Shown here: one piece after another, positions 25,549 to 34,000 of the stretch
Numbering within the stretch: position 1 is the stretch's first letter
How the letters are laid out: every line of letters begins with the position of its first letter
Assembly: GCA_046594885.1 (NCBI GenBank)
Contig: JBKJRD010000074.1
Span: 1-55,082 of the forward strand
Direction of reading: 5' to 3'
Origin: Methylotenera_A sp046594885
Lineage (GTDB): Bacteria > Pseudomonadota > Gammaproteobacteria > Burkholderiales > Methylophilaceae
Length of the DNA stretch: 55,082 bases
Position numbers and translations under genes: made by a program
The notes under the pieces: model-generated
Database searches by the model: none
What the model saw: the letters and a program-made list of their open reading frames with translations, nothing else
What the model was told of the DNA's origin: nothing

Positions 25549-26052
25549 TTATTTTAATGCTGCTAAAGCCGCTTCATAATTCGGCTCATTTGCAATTTCT
25601 GGCACTAATTCTATGTATTTAACCACGTTGTTTTCGTCAAGAATAATGACTGCACGAGCCGCCAAGCCTGCTAATTTGCTGGTGAACAACAATACACCGT
25701 AATTCATCAAGAAATCACGGCCGCGCATGGTCGATAAACTAACAACATTCTCAATGCCTTCTGCCGCACAAAAACGCGTCTGGGCAAAGGGTAAATCAGC
25801 TGAAACGTTGAGCACCACTGTGTTGGATAAGCCAGCCGCATGTTTATTGAAAGCACGCACCGATGAGGCGCAGGTTGGCGTATCAACGCTAGGAAAAATA
25901 TTCAATACTTTGCGTTTGCCGTTATACGTTTCTAACGTAACGTCTGCCAATGCTTTATCGACTAAAGTAAAGTTGGGCGCAGTACTGCCAATTTTCGGCA
26001 AATTACCTGCAACGTCCACTGGATTGCCTTTTAGAGTTACTGAGCTAGACAT
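25549..26052 (-). CDS. tpx: Thiol peroxidase (atypical 2-Cys peroxiredoxin)
   Basis: This is a 167-residue protein starting MSSSVTLKGNPV at the ATG at 26052, with an AAGGAAC ribosome-binding site. The longer frame from 26124 would add 24 non-conserved residues and is rejected. The peroxidatic Cys is in SVDTPTCASSV and the resolving Cys in ARFCAAEG (the Tpx pair). KIGSTAPNFTL at the start and the GYDFL-like FLMNYGVL segment complete the fold. Tpx reduces alkyl peroxides and H2O2 using thioredoxin. The gene is flanked by terminators on both sides and appears monocistronic. Confidence 0.93.
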   Translation of the reverse strand: MSSSVTLKGNPVDVAGNLPKIGSTAPNFTLVDKALADVTLETYNGKRKVLNIFPSVDTPTCASSVRAFNKHAAGLSNTVVLNVSADLPFAQTRFCAAEGIENVVSLSTMRGRDFLMNYGVLLFTSKLAGLAARAVIILDENNVVKYIELVPEIANEPNYEAALAALK

Positions 26053-26125
26053 GATTTGTTCCTTTTTAATGAAATAACACGCTTGAATATGAGCGTATTT
26101 ACGATGTTGACTATCATAAAACAAA

Positions 26126-26150
26126 AAGCACCTGTTTAAAACAGGTGCTT
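26126..26150 (-). terminator. Terminator of the FIST gene
   Basis: Perfect 12-bp arms (26126-26137 and 26139-26150) are followed on the minus strand by TTTTTGTTTT. The element lies 50 bases below the stop codon of the FIST gene and upstream of tpx. Confidence 0.85.
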
Positions 26151-26199
26151 GTCTATTTGCAGCAATTAAATTTAGATTTTGAGCGAAATTGATGGGTGA

Positions 26200-27360
26200 T
26201 TAGGCTATTAAGTTTTCACTTAAATAGCCAATGGTCATGGTTTGATTATGCAGTACGCTATCGGTTGTATTAGGGCGCGGCGCTAACTCGCCATAAGAGT
26301 AAAAGCCAGTAATGCTGGTTTGTGGGCCTAAAATTTGCTGCACCAGTTTAACTTCATCCACCACCAATTCAGCCATCACGCCTTTGCGACCTACACAGCT
26401 CACGCAAAGTGCTAAACCTGTTTGGTTGGTTTTATTGGCACTCAAGCCATCCATTACCAGGTTTGCCGCGGCACCCGCACCATCCACTAATCGGTCATGG
26501 TTGGTTTGACAAAGCCTTACCGTTTCGCCTTCCTCTACATTACCAGCAAAAGTTAAGCTATTATTTTTAGCATCAACAGCTAATAATGTGCGAATTTTTT
26601 CCACATCACGCTTGCCTTCTTCAATCACCGCAAGTGGAAATTTTAAGCCCGTGCCTGGCAAGCCTTTTGAAAACGCTTCGCCGATGTACATTCTATATAG
26701 TGGTAGAGCAGGTTTGCCATCCATTTCAAACACCACGTTTTTTTCTGATTTAGTCACAGTACGTGGCGGGCCATACGGTTTCCAGCCGCCTAATGCGCCG
26801 CTAGAGGTGATTAACGCGTTGCCGTATAAGCCCACGGCAATCACCAAATTATCAGATACGGTTTCATTGTAAAGCTGTAGTGTTTTAACAAATGAGCCGC
26901 CATCGCCAGCCATGCCGCCAACAATCGGTATTTCGCCTAAAACACTTTGAAAGCCTTTGAGTAATTCTGAGCCATTCACATTTAAGCCATCAGAAATCAC
27001 CAAAACTGTACGCAAAGAATCAGCCTTTAACTGTTTTGCTAAGCCGGCTGCTGCTTCAAAAGAACTTTGCATGCCAGACATTTTGGTTTGCGCAACGCGC
27101 TGTACGGTTTTTTCCCACTGAATTGCGGTGATTTGAATGCTATCGTCAAATACACCGTTTGGGCTTATTTCGCCTGATGTGGTACAGCCAACGATTTGCG
27201 CGGTGGGATAACGGCCTTTTAAAAAACTTGGTAGCTTACCCTCGTTGAATCTTTTTACAGAGCCAAATACCAATACTAAATTTGCACTTGCCAGCGGTGA
27301 TGCGCTGGGTAAATCTTTGAGTGCCATTTTGGAATCGACAGATTCTTGTCTAATCAGCAT
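26200..27360 (-). CDS. FIST sensor-domain protein
   Basis: This is a 386-residue soluble protein with a FIST N domain (residues about 25-220, with IVGCTTSGEISP and a GGMAGDGG glycine stretch) and a FIST C domain (about 225-370, with LYRMYIGEAF and TGFYSYGELAP). FIST domains are predicted small-ligand sensors, possibly of amino acids, usually found in signal transduction and often beside chemoreceptors. The start at 27360 is supported by a GGGAG sequence nine bases upstream. It carries no output domain and is divergent from pilG across a 280-base AT-rich region, so it may feed a signal into the Pil-Chp system. That link is inference. Confidence 0.85.
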   Translation of the reverse strand: MLIRQESVDSKMALKDLPSASPLASANLVLVFGSVKRFNEGKLPSFLKGRYPTAQIVGCTTSGEISPNGVFDDSIQITAIQWEKTVQRVAQTKMSGMQSSFEAAAGLAKQLKADSLRTVLVISDGLNVNGSELLKGFQSVLGEIPIVGGMAGDGGSFVKTLQLYNETVSDNLVIAVGLYGNALITSSGALGGWKPYGPPRTVTKSEKNVVFEMDGKPALPLYRMYIGEAFSKGLPGTGLKFPLAVIEEGKRDVEKIRTLLAVDAKNNSLTFAGNVEEGETVRLCQTNHDRLVDGAGAAANLVMDGLSANKTNQTGLALCVSCVGRKGVMAELVVDEVKLVQQILGPQTSITGFYSYGELAPRPNTTDSVLHNQTMTIGYLSENLIA

Positions 27361-27640
27361 TATCGTTTGCTCCCAGTCATGCAGCTATTTAATATTTTCA
27401 AATAACCACAATTTAACCATTAATTATTGAACATAGTTAAAGTATATTATTACAAATATTATGTAAGTGTTGCAAATTATTTTAAAAAATGTAATATTTT
27501 AGGTGTACTGATTAAATTTATTCCACTTTTATTGCACTTAAGTCATGATAAGAATAAGGTAAAAACATCTTTTTTAGCTAGAGTATTTTTTTAATTTGGT
27601 TATATGAACATTTAGAAACATAACCAAAGGAGTATAAATA
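27361..27640. promoter_or_regulatory. Divergent AT-rich promoter region between FIST gene and pilG
   Basis: This is a 280-base very AT-rich stretch without an ORF that fits a gene. It must hold the promoters of the leftward FIST gene and the rightward pilGHIJ-chpA operon. I see several -10-like TATATT/TATTAT hexamers (near 27443 and 27457) but no unambiguous -35 partners at 16-18 bases, so no exact promoter is assigned. A strong AAAGGAG ribosome-binding site for pilG lies at 27626-27632. Confidence 0.55.
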
Positions 27641-28072
27641 GTGGCACAAGCAAATCTGACTGGCACAAAAGTAATGATTATCGATGACAGCAATACCATT
27701 CGACGTAGTGCTGAAATATTCCTAAAATCTGCTGGTTGTGAAGTGATTTTGGCAGAAGATGGTTTTGATGCTTTGGCTAAGATTGCCGATCAGCACCCGC
27801 AAGTGATCTTTGTTGATATTATGATGCCGCGTTTAGATGGTTATCAAACATGCGCGCTCATTAAGCGCAATGCACGCTTTAAATCTACCCCAGTTATTAT
27901 GCTTTCTAGCAAAGATGGTTTGTTTGACCGCGCTCGTGGCCGCATGGCAGGGTCTGATGAATACTTAACCAAACCTTTTACCCAAGATACCTTGATAGAC
28001 GCTATAAACGCTTATACCAATGAAGCTTATATCAATCAAAAAAATCATGCGCTTGCTGCAACAGACAAGTAA
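27641..28072 (+). CDS. pilG: PilG-like single-domain response regulator
   Basis: This 143-residue receiver begins with GTG, nine bases after AAAGGAG. The acidic pair IIDDS (near residue 13), the phospho-acceptor Asp in VIFVDIMMPRLDG (near residue 60), the Thr/Ser of MLSSKDG and the Lys of LTKPF are all intact. PilG is the CheY-like output of the Pil-Chp pathway that promotes pilus extension and cAMP production in Pseudomonas. It is the first gene of the pilGHIJ-chpA operon, followed 20 bases later by pilH. Confidence 0.9.
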   Translation: MAQANLTGTKVMIIDDSNTIRRSAEIFLKSAGCEVILAEDGFDALAKIADQHPQVIFVDIMMPRLDGYQTCALIKRNARFKSTPVIMLSSKDGLFDRARGRMAGSDEYLTKPFTQDTLIDAINAYTNEAYINQKNHALAATDK

Positions 28073-28092
28073 AACTTAAGGGAACCAACAAG

Positions 28093-28458
28093 ATGGAAGT
28101 GAATAAAATTTTGATTGTAGATGACTCAGCGACGGATCGTTTTTACCTAACAGAGTTATTAGAAGCCGATGGTTATCAAGTGGTTGCACTAGAAAGTGGT
28201 GAGGCCTGCGTAGAGCGTGCCGCCAGAATTGCGCCAGATTTGGTGATTATGGATATCATCATGACTGGCTTAACAGGTTTTCAAGCCACAAGGTCGCTCA
28301 CAAAAGACCCTGTGACTGCTAAAATTCCGATTATTTTATGTTCAGGAAAACTACAAGTGACTGACCTTGCTTGGGCAGAAAAAATGGGCGCAAAAGCTTG
28401 TTTGCAAAAGCCGATTCAAAAAACAGAGTTAAAAGCTGTTATCGATAAACTAGCCTAG
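28093..28458 (+). CDS. pilH: PilH-like single-domain response regulator
   Basis: This is a 121-residue receiver domain. ILIVDDSATDR and the phospho-acceptor in LVIMDIIMTGLTGFQ are present, as is the Lys of LQKPI. The usual Pro after the acceptor loop (DIxMPGL in PilH) is Thr here (DIIMTGL), a small departure. The motif GFQATR is typical of PilH, the second CheY-like protein of the Pil-Chp system, thought to act as phosphate sink and to favour retraction. An AAGGGAACC ribosome-binding site precedes the ATG. It is 20 bases from pilG and 19 bases from pilI, all one operon. Confidence 0.9.
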   Translation: MEVNKILIVDDSATDRFYLTELLEADGYQVVALESGEACVERAARIAPDLVIMDIIMTGLTGFQATRSLTKDPVTAKIPIILCSGKLQVTDLAWAEKMGAKACLQKPIQKTELKAVIDKLA

Positions 28459-28477
28459 ATTAAGCGCCTTATTATTT

Positions 28478-29002
28478 ATGTCTAAACAATCACAACTACG
28501 CGAATACCAAACCAACATTTTGGCGCGTTTGGAAAATGCAAAAAAAGCGGGCGCAGAGCCGCCCGCAGGATATTTAGGCGTGGTCATAGGCGGCAAAAAC
28601 GTGTTGGTTAATTTGCAAGAAATTAGCGAAACCTTACCCATTATGGATATTCACCGAGTGCCGCTGGTCAAGCCTTGGTTTTTAGGAGTCGCGAATGTGC
28701 GTGGCGTGTTGTACGCCATTAATGATTTATCACAATTAATTGAGCACACTTTTACCCAAGTATCATCCAATGCGCGTTTGCTACTTATCAGCGAATCGGT
28801 CACAAGTAATGTGGCTTTTTTAGTAGATAAACTGATTGGACTGCGCAAATTAGACGAAATGCAACCGGGCGAAACCTTGCCAGAAGATAATATTTGCTTA
28901 AAAAATCAGACGTATCAAGATGCCGAAAATCGCGTATGGCATTTGTTAGATTGCGATAAATTAATTCGCTCAAAAGATTTTGCAACACCTTATGCAACAT
29001 AA
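28478..29002 (+). CDS. pilI: PilI-like CheW adaptor
   Basis: This is a 174-residue CheW-fold protein. LPIMDIHRVPLVKPWFLGVANVRG spans the conserved CheW segment in two visible halves (the VPLVKPWFLG and NVRGVLYAINDLSQL parts). LLISESV and VAFLVDKLIGLR follow. PilI couples the receptor PilJ to the histidine kinase ChpA/PilL. The sequence carries no catalytic residues, as expected of an adaptor. A 137-base gap separates it from pilJ, and that gap holds one copy of the GGTTAAGT octamer and repeated AATACTTAAAA segments. Confidence 0.88.
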   Translation: MSKQSQLREYQTNILARLENAKKAGAEPPAGYLGVVIGGKNVLVNLQEISETLPIMDIHRVPLVKPWFLGVANVRGVLYAINDLSQLIEHTFTQVSSNARLLLISESVTSNVAFLVDKLIGLRKLDEMQPGETLPEDNICLKNQTYQDAENRVWHLLDCDKLIRSKDFATPYAT

Positions 29003-29139
29003 ATCACAAGTAATACTTAAAAAATACTTAAAAAGTTAAGTGGTTTTAATGGTTAAGTTAGTTATTAAATAGTGCATTCATTATCTTCACAACGTCATTA
29101 TTTTAATAGAGATAATTGAGTAAAATTAAAGGAATCAAC

Positions 29140-30870
29140 ATGGCATTGAATATGCAATCGATAAAAGAACTTCCAGCAAAAATACAGCAAATGTTCAGCA
29201 AGAAATCGTCTGGCAGTGGCGGCGGCTATGGACAGGTAATTGGACCTGTAATTGGGTTGATTATCTTTATTGTGTTGGCGTTTTACGTGATTAGCCAGGT
29301 GCGAATTGGCGGCCCAGTTTACGATAAGATTAAAACCAACGATAACTTGCGTGCGGATATTTTGCCACCACCACTGTATGCAGTAGATGCGTTTGCGGCA
29401 GCAAATGAGGCATACGTAGCGACTTCCAATTCTGATTATGAAAAACGCGATAGAAAGTTAGCGGAGGTAAAAGCAGCCGAAGCGGAATATAACCGACGCG
29501 TTGAGTTCTGGAAAAACAATCTGAATTTGGACACCATGGACAGCGCATTCCAAGCAGTGCTTAAGTCTAATGAAAATTTTTACCGTATTTACAACAAAGA
29601 TTTTGACGCGGCCATCAGATTGGGCGCAATTGCGGCAGCCAAACCATTGGGAGATTTAGCGACTGCTTACGAAACAAACAAACAAACCGTGTTGGCACTC
29701 AATGCCGAGGTACAAAAAGAATCCGTGCAAATTGCTGAATCTAGTAATAATTTAGTCAATACCATTTTGATTGCACTGGCTTTACTAGGCTTGTTGATTC
29801 TATTTTTGATTGCGTATTTCGGTTCGCGCCAAGTGAAACAAATTGAAAGCGCAGTAATGATGTTGGAGAATGACGGTCAGCAAAACCAAATGGCGGTTTT
29901 AAACCTGCTCGATGAGATGGGTGATTTGGCGGATGGCGACTTAACAGTGCGCGCAGAGGTAAAAGAAAATATTACGGGTGCGATTGCCGACTCCATTAAC
30001 TACACGATTGATAGCTTGCGCGATTTGGTAACCGAAATTAACCGTGCTTCAGAGCAGGTGAGTACAGCAACTGGTCAAGCGCAGACAACGTCGGTGGGCT
30101 TATTGTCTGCGGCAGAAAAACAATCCAAGCAAATTACCGAAACCACCGATGCGGTTTCAAATATGACGCGCTCCATTTTGCAAGTATCCAGCAACGCGAG
30201 TCAGGCTTCAGAAGTTGCGCAGCGCTCATTACAAGCGGCGACACAAGGTTCGCAAGCGGTACAAAACACCATTGCAGGTATGAATGGTATTCGTGAGCAA
30301 ATTCAAGAAACATCAAAACGCATCAAACGTTTGGGTGAAAGCTCGCAAGAGATTGGTGAGATTGTGGAGTTGATTTCTGATATTACTGAGCAAACCAACA
30401 TTCTGGCGTTGAACGCGGCGATTCAGGCGGCCTCAGCTGGTGAAGCAGGCCGCGGCTTTACGGTGGTTGCGGAAGAGGTGCAGCGCTTAGCGGAACGTTC
30501 ATCAGAGGCGACCAAACAGATTGGCGCGATTGTAAAAACCATTCAGACCGATACCAACTCGGCGGTTGCTGCGATGGAAAAATCCACTGAGGGTGTGGTT
30601 GAGGGAGCCAGACTTTCCGATGCGGCGGGTAAAGCACTGGCAGAAATTGAAACGGTGACCAACAACTTAGCGCGCTTGATTCAATCGATTTCAACTGCCA
30701 CAGAAGCGCAAACAGAAGTAGCTTCAACCGTGACCAAAAACATGCAGCAAATTCAGGAAATTACATCGCAAACGGCAGAAGGTACCAAACAAACTGCCGA
30801 ATCAGTTGGCCAGCTGACTACGCTTGCTGAGGAGTTGCGTGATTCGGTTGCAGGTTTTAAATTGGCCTAA
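29140..30870 (+). CDS. pilJ: PilJ-like methyl-accepting chemoreceptor
   Basis: From ATG 29140 (AAAGGAA ribosome-binding site; a TTG at 29116 is not favoured) the product is 576 residues. It has a membrane helix at about 32-53, a periplasmic domain of roughly 150 residues, a second helix near 206-228, a HAMP-like linker and a long coiled cytoplasmic domain. The signalling tip reads EQTNILALNAAIQAASAGEA, the conserved hairpin that contacts kinase and CheW. PilJ senses surface contact or pilin during twitching. The adaptation enzyme genes usual for this system (PilK methyltransferase, ChpB methylesterase) are not adjacent, so methylation may be supplied from elsewhere or be absent. Confidence 0.92.
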   Translation: MALNMQSIKELPAKIQQMFSKKSSGSGGGYGQVIGPVIGLIIFIVLAFYVISQVRIGGPVYDKIKTNDNLRADILPPPLYAVDAFAAANEAYVATSNSDYEKRDRKLAEVKAAEAEYNRRVEFWKNNLNLDTMDSAFQAVLKSNENFYRIYNKDFDAAIRLGAIAAAKPLGDLATAYETNKQTVLALNAEVQKESVQIAESSNNLVNTILIALALLGLLILFLIAYFGSRQVKQIESAVMMLENDGQQNQMAVLNLLDEMGDLADGDLTVRAEVKENITGAIADSINYTIDSLRDLVTEINRASEQVSTATGQAQTTSVGLLSAAEKQSKQITETTDAVSNMTRSILQVSSNASQASEVAQRSLQAATQGSQAVQNTIAGMNGIREQIQETSKRIKRLGESSQEIGEIVELISDITEQTNILALNAAIQAASAGEAGRGFTVVAEEVQRLAERSSEATKQIGAIVKTIQTDTNSAVAAMEKSTEGVVEGARLSDAAGKALAEIETVTNNLARLIQSISTATEAQTEVASTVTKNMQQIQEITSQTAEGTKQTAESVGQLTTLAEELRDSVAGFKLA

Positions 30871-31004
30871 ACAATATTTTACTAGCATTATTCATATAAA
30901 AAAACAGTTAAGTATTTAATCTTTCATATATGGCAACCTACACTTGTTCCATCGACAAGCTAACGATGTTTGGCGGCTATATTTAAATTTGGAGTTAAAC
31001 CTAG

Positions 31005-34000
31005 GTGTCTGAAAATTTTGATATAGGCTCTTTAATTTGGGTTAAAGACCAAATAAATCAATCGCTTAATGCTGTTTTAGGCAATTTAAAAGCCGTGCAG
31101 CACAATATGCACGATACAGCGCCACTGCGTTTGTCGCAAACTGATTTATATCAAGCATCTGGCGCCTTAGATATGGTTGGTTTAGAAGGTTGTAAGCGCT
31201 TTTGTGTAGAGCTGGAAAAGCTCGCGGGTAAGTTAGAGAAAAAAACACTAGAAGCCACACCTGGTCTGATTGCGGCTTTTATGAAAGCTATTGAGGCATT
31301 ACAAACTTATTTGCAAGATTTATTAGATGGTTCGCCCGATATTCCATTGCGCTTATATGCTGTTATTCATCCAATCGTTTTGGCCATGGGCGAAACAATG
31401 GATGAGAGTGAGTTGTTTTTTCCAGATACCAGCAATAGTGCGCCAAGAGATTTGCCAACTAAGCAATTAAGCGAAGCGCAATACAGCAGTTTAATGGTTG
31501 AGCAGCGTTTAATCTACCAAAAATCGTTGCTGAATTGGTTGCAAACCAAACAAAATATTGCAGTCAATAGCATGACAGAAGCTGTGACTAATGTGAGCGA
31601 AGCACAGCAAAAAAATAGCGATAAAACCTTGTGGTGGGCAGCAAGCGCATTTACCGAATCGCTAGAGCAGAAAGAAATTGCCAACAATTTAGGTGCAAAG
31701 AAGTTATGTCGCAAACTGGATCAAGAACTGCGCCATTTATCCGAAGGTGTGCATAAGCCGCATAATAATTTGCTGCGCGATATTTTATATTATGTTGCGA
31801 TTAGCAATGTAGATAGAGTGAATGTTCACAAAGTAAAAGAAGTGTTTGAACTGGATTTGTTGGTTGATAAAAAATCCAATATTGGTTTTGATCCCAATTC
31901 GATTGATGCGAATGAATTGATTGTGGTGCGTCAAATAATGCTCGAACTAGAGGTGTTGCGTGAACTGTGGAACGCCGTATCGAACACCATCGATTTTAGC
32001 ACAATGAACGCAAACGCCAGCTTGGCACCAGTGCCAGTTGACAACGTGTTAATGACTAAATTTTCGGACACATTATCGGCTAGTCAAGCGCTAACCCAGC
32101 AGCTAAGTCAGGTGGTCGTGGTCGATTTTTATGCAGCGTTGCAACAAGCCAGCAACACCTTGCGAGATGAAGCCGCTAAAGTGAATCATGCGGCCTTAAT
32201 CGAAATTGCAGCTGCCTTAAATCTACTCGAAACTTCGCTCAATCATTATCAGCAGCTCGATGCCGATCGTGTGCAAAAACTGCTGTCAGAGATGCGTCGT
32301 TTAGAAGCGATTTCATCAGGCGAAAGTTATGATAAATTAGAAAATGAAAGAGCAAGCGAGCTAGATAAAGACACTGTAAAAGCAGTTGTCATACAAGTTA
32401 AAGAATCACTCAAAACGGTTGAGCAAGCCTTAGATAGTTTTTTCCGACATCCAGCCGAAGTTTCACCATTGACATTAACCGTTACGCCTTTAAAACAAAT
32501 TTCTGCTGTTTTTGAGATGTTAAGTTTAAATACACCCAACGCGGTTATTCGCGCGAGTGAGGCTTTTGTTCAGCACTTTCAAACAGAAAATTATGCGGTT
32601 AACCAAACGCATTTTGAGTTGGTCGCAGAGAGTTTGAGCATGATTGGTTTATATGCCGATGAGATGCCAAAAACCAGAGCCGAATCAGAGCTTGCTCTAG
32701 AAAACGCGCTGGAACGTCTAAAACTTGCATTATCAGCTGCAGGGATTGCGTTTGATGCAACATCACCACAAAAAACCATTGCAACTGCGCCTGAATCAAG
32801 CAATGAAAAAATGTCTGCAGACATTCAAACAATCTTGCCAGCTAAAACATTGTCCGCATCACTGGTCACCAATACAGATGATGTCAGCATAATTGATCAA
32901 GCATTTGATGCTGAGTTGCTAGATATTTACTTAACTGAGGCAGAGGATGTGTTAGCGCATATTGCCCAAAACTGCCAGTCTTTGCGTGTTAACCCAACAG
33001 ATAACGAAGCTTTAGTTGAGGTACGGCGTGGATATCACACGCTAAAAGGCAGCGGCCGCACCGTTGGTTTGAGTGCCATTGGCGATATTGCAGGCCAAGT
33101 AGAGCATTTTTTAAATGGTGTATTAGATAAAAAAACCGCACTTAATCATCGGCAAATTGCAGGTATTGAACAGCTTAATGCCGCATTTGCTGGATGGGCA
33201 TCAGAATTGCGGAATAATAATCAAGCAGAGGTGAATCAAACTGCTTGGTTTGCTCGCGTGACCGCTTTGTCTCAAGCCGATATTGATGCAAATGTAGATG
33301 CTGCATCTGAAACTAATCAAGCATTAACACCCGCTGCGCCAGTTAAAAAAGCTAAAAAACCTGAGCCACAGGTGTTGATAGGCGGTACGCGCAAAATGAG
33401 CCGCGCCTTTTATGATATTTTCATGAAAGAAAGTCTACAAAATGTGATGGTGCTGGAACAAGACGTAGCCAATTTAAATGCACATGCAGACTTAACACCT
33501 GCACAAGCCGCAAAACTAGCAATACATACATTAGCCAGTAATGCGTTGGCAGCAGAATTTATGCCATTGGGTGAATTGTGTCGCGCGCTTGAAGCATGGT
33601 TAGATGAGGTTGATACATGGCAGCCAGAGCATACAGCGCTTTACGGCAGTAGCATTAAAGCGGTTTCCAGCATGTGGGTAAAAATATCCGAATTACGCAA
33701 TCCGCGTTCGGCTAAAGCGCTGATTGATGTGCTTAATGAAGCAGCAAAACAAGCGCGTCAAGATAAAGGCTTAACCGCTGGATTACCGGATGAAACCGAA
33801 GTTATTCCAGAAATTACGTTTACGATTCCTGAGGTATTAAGCACTGAACATACACAAATTGCTACCGTGCGATTAGTGGAAAACGCTAATTTATCAACCG
33901 AAAATACGCCCGAAACAGCAGATTCTGAGACAAAAGATGCTGCATTTGTAACCGTTAGTCGTGATGATTATGAAGTGAAGTTAGCCACGCAAAGCAAAAC

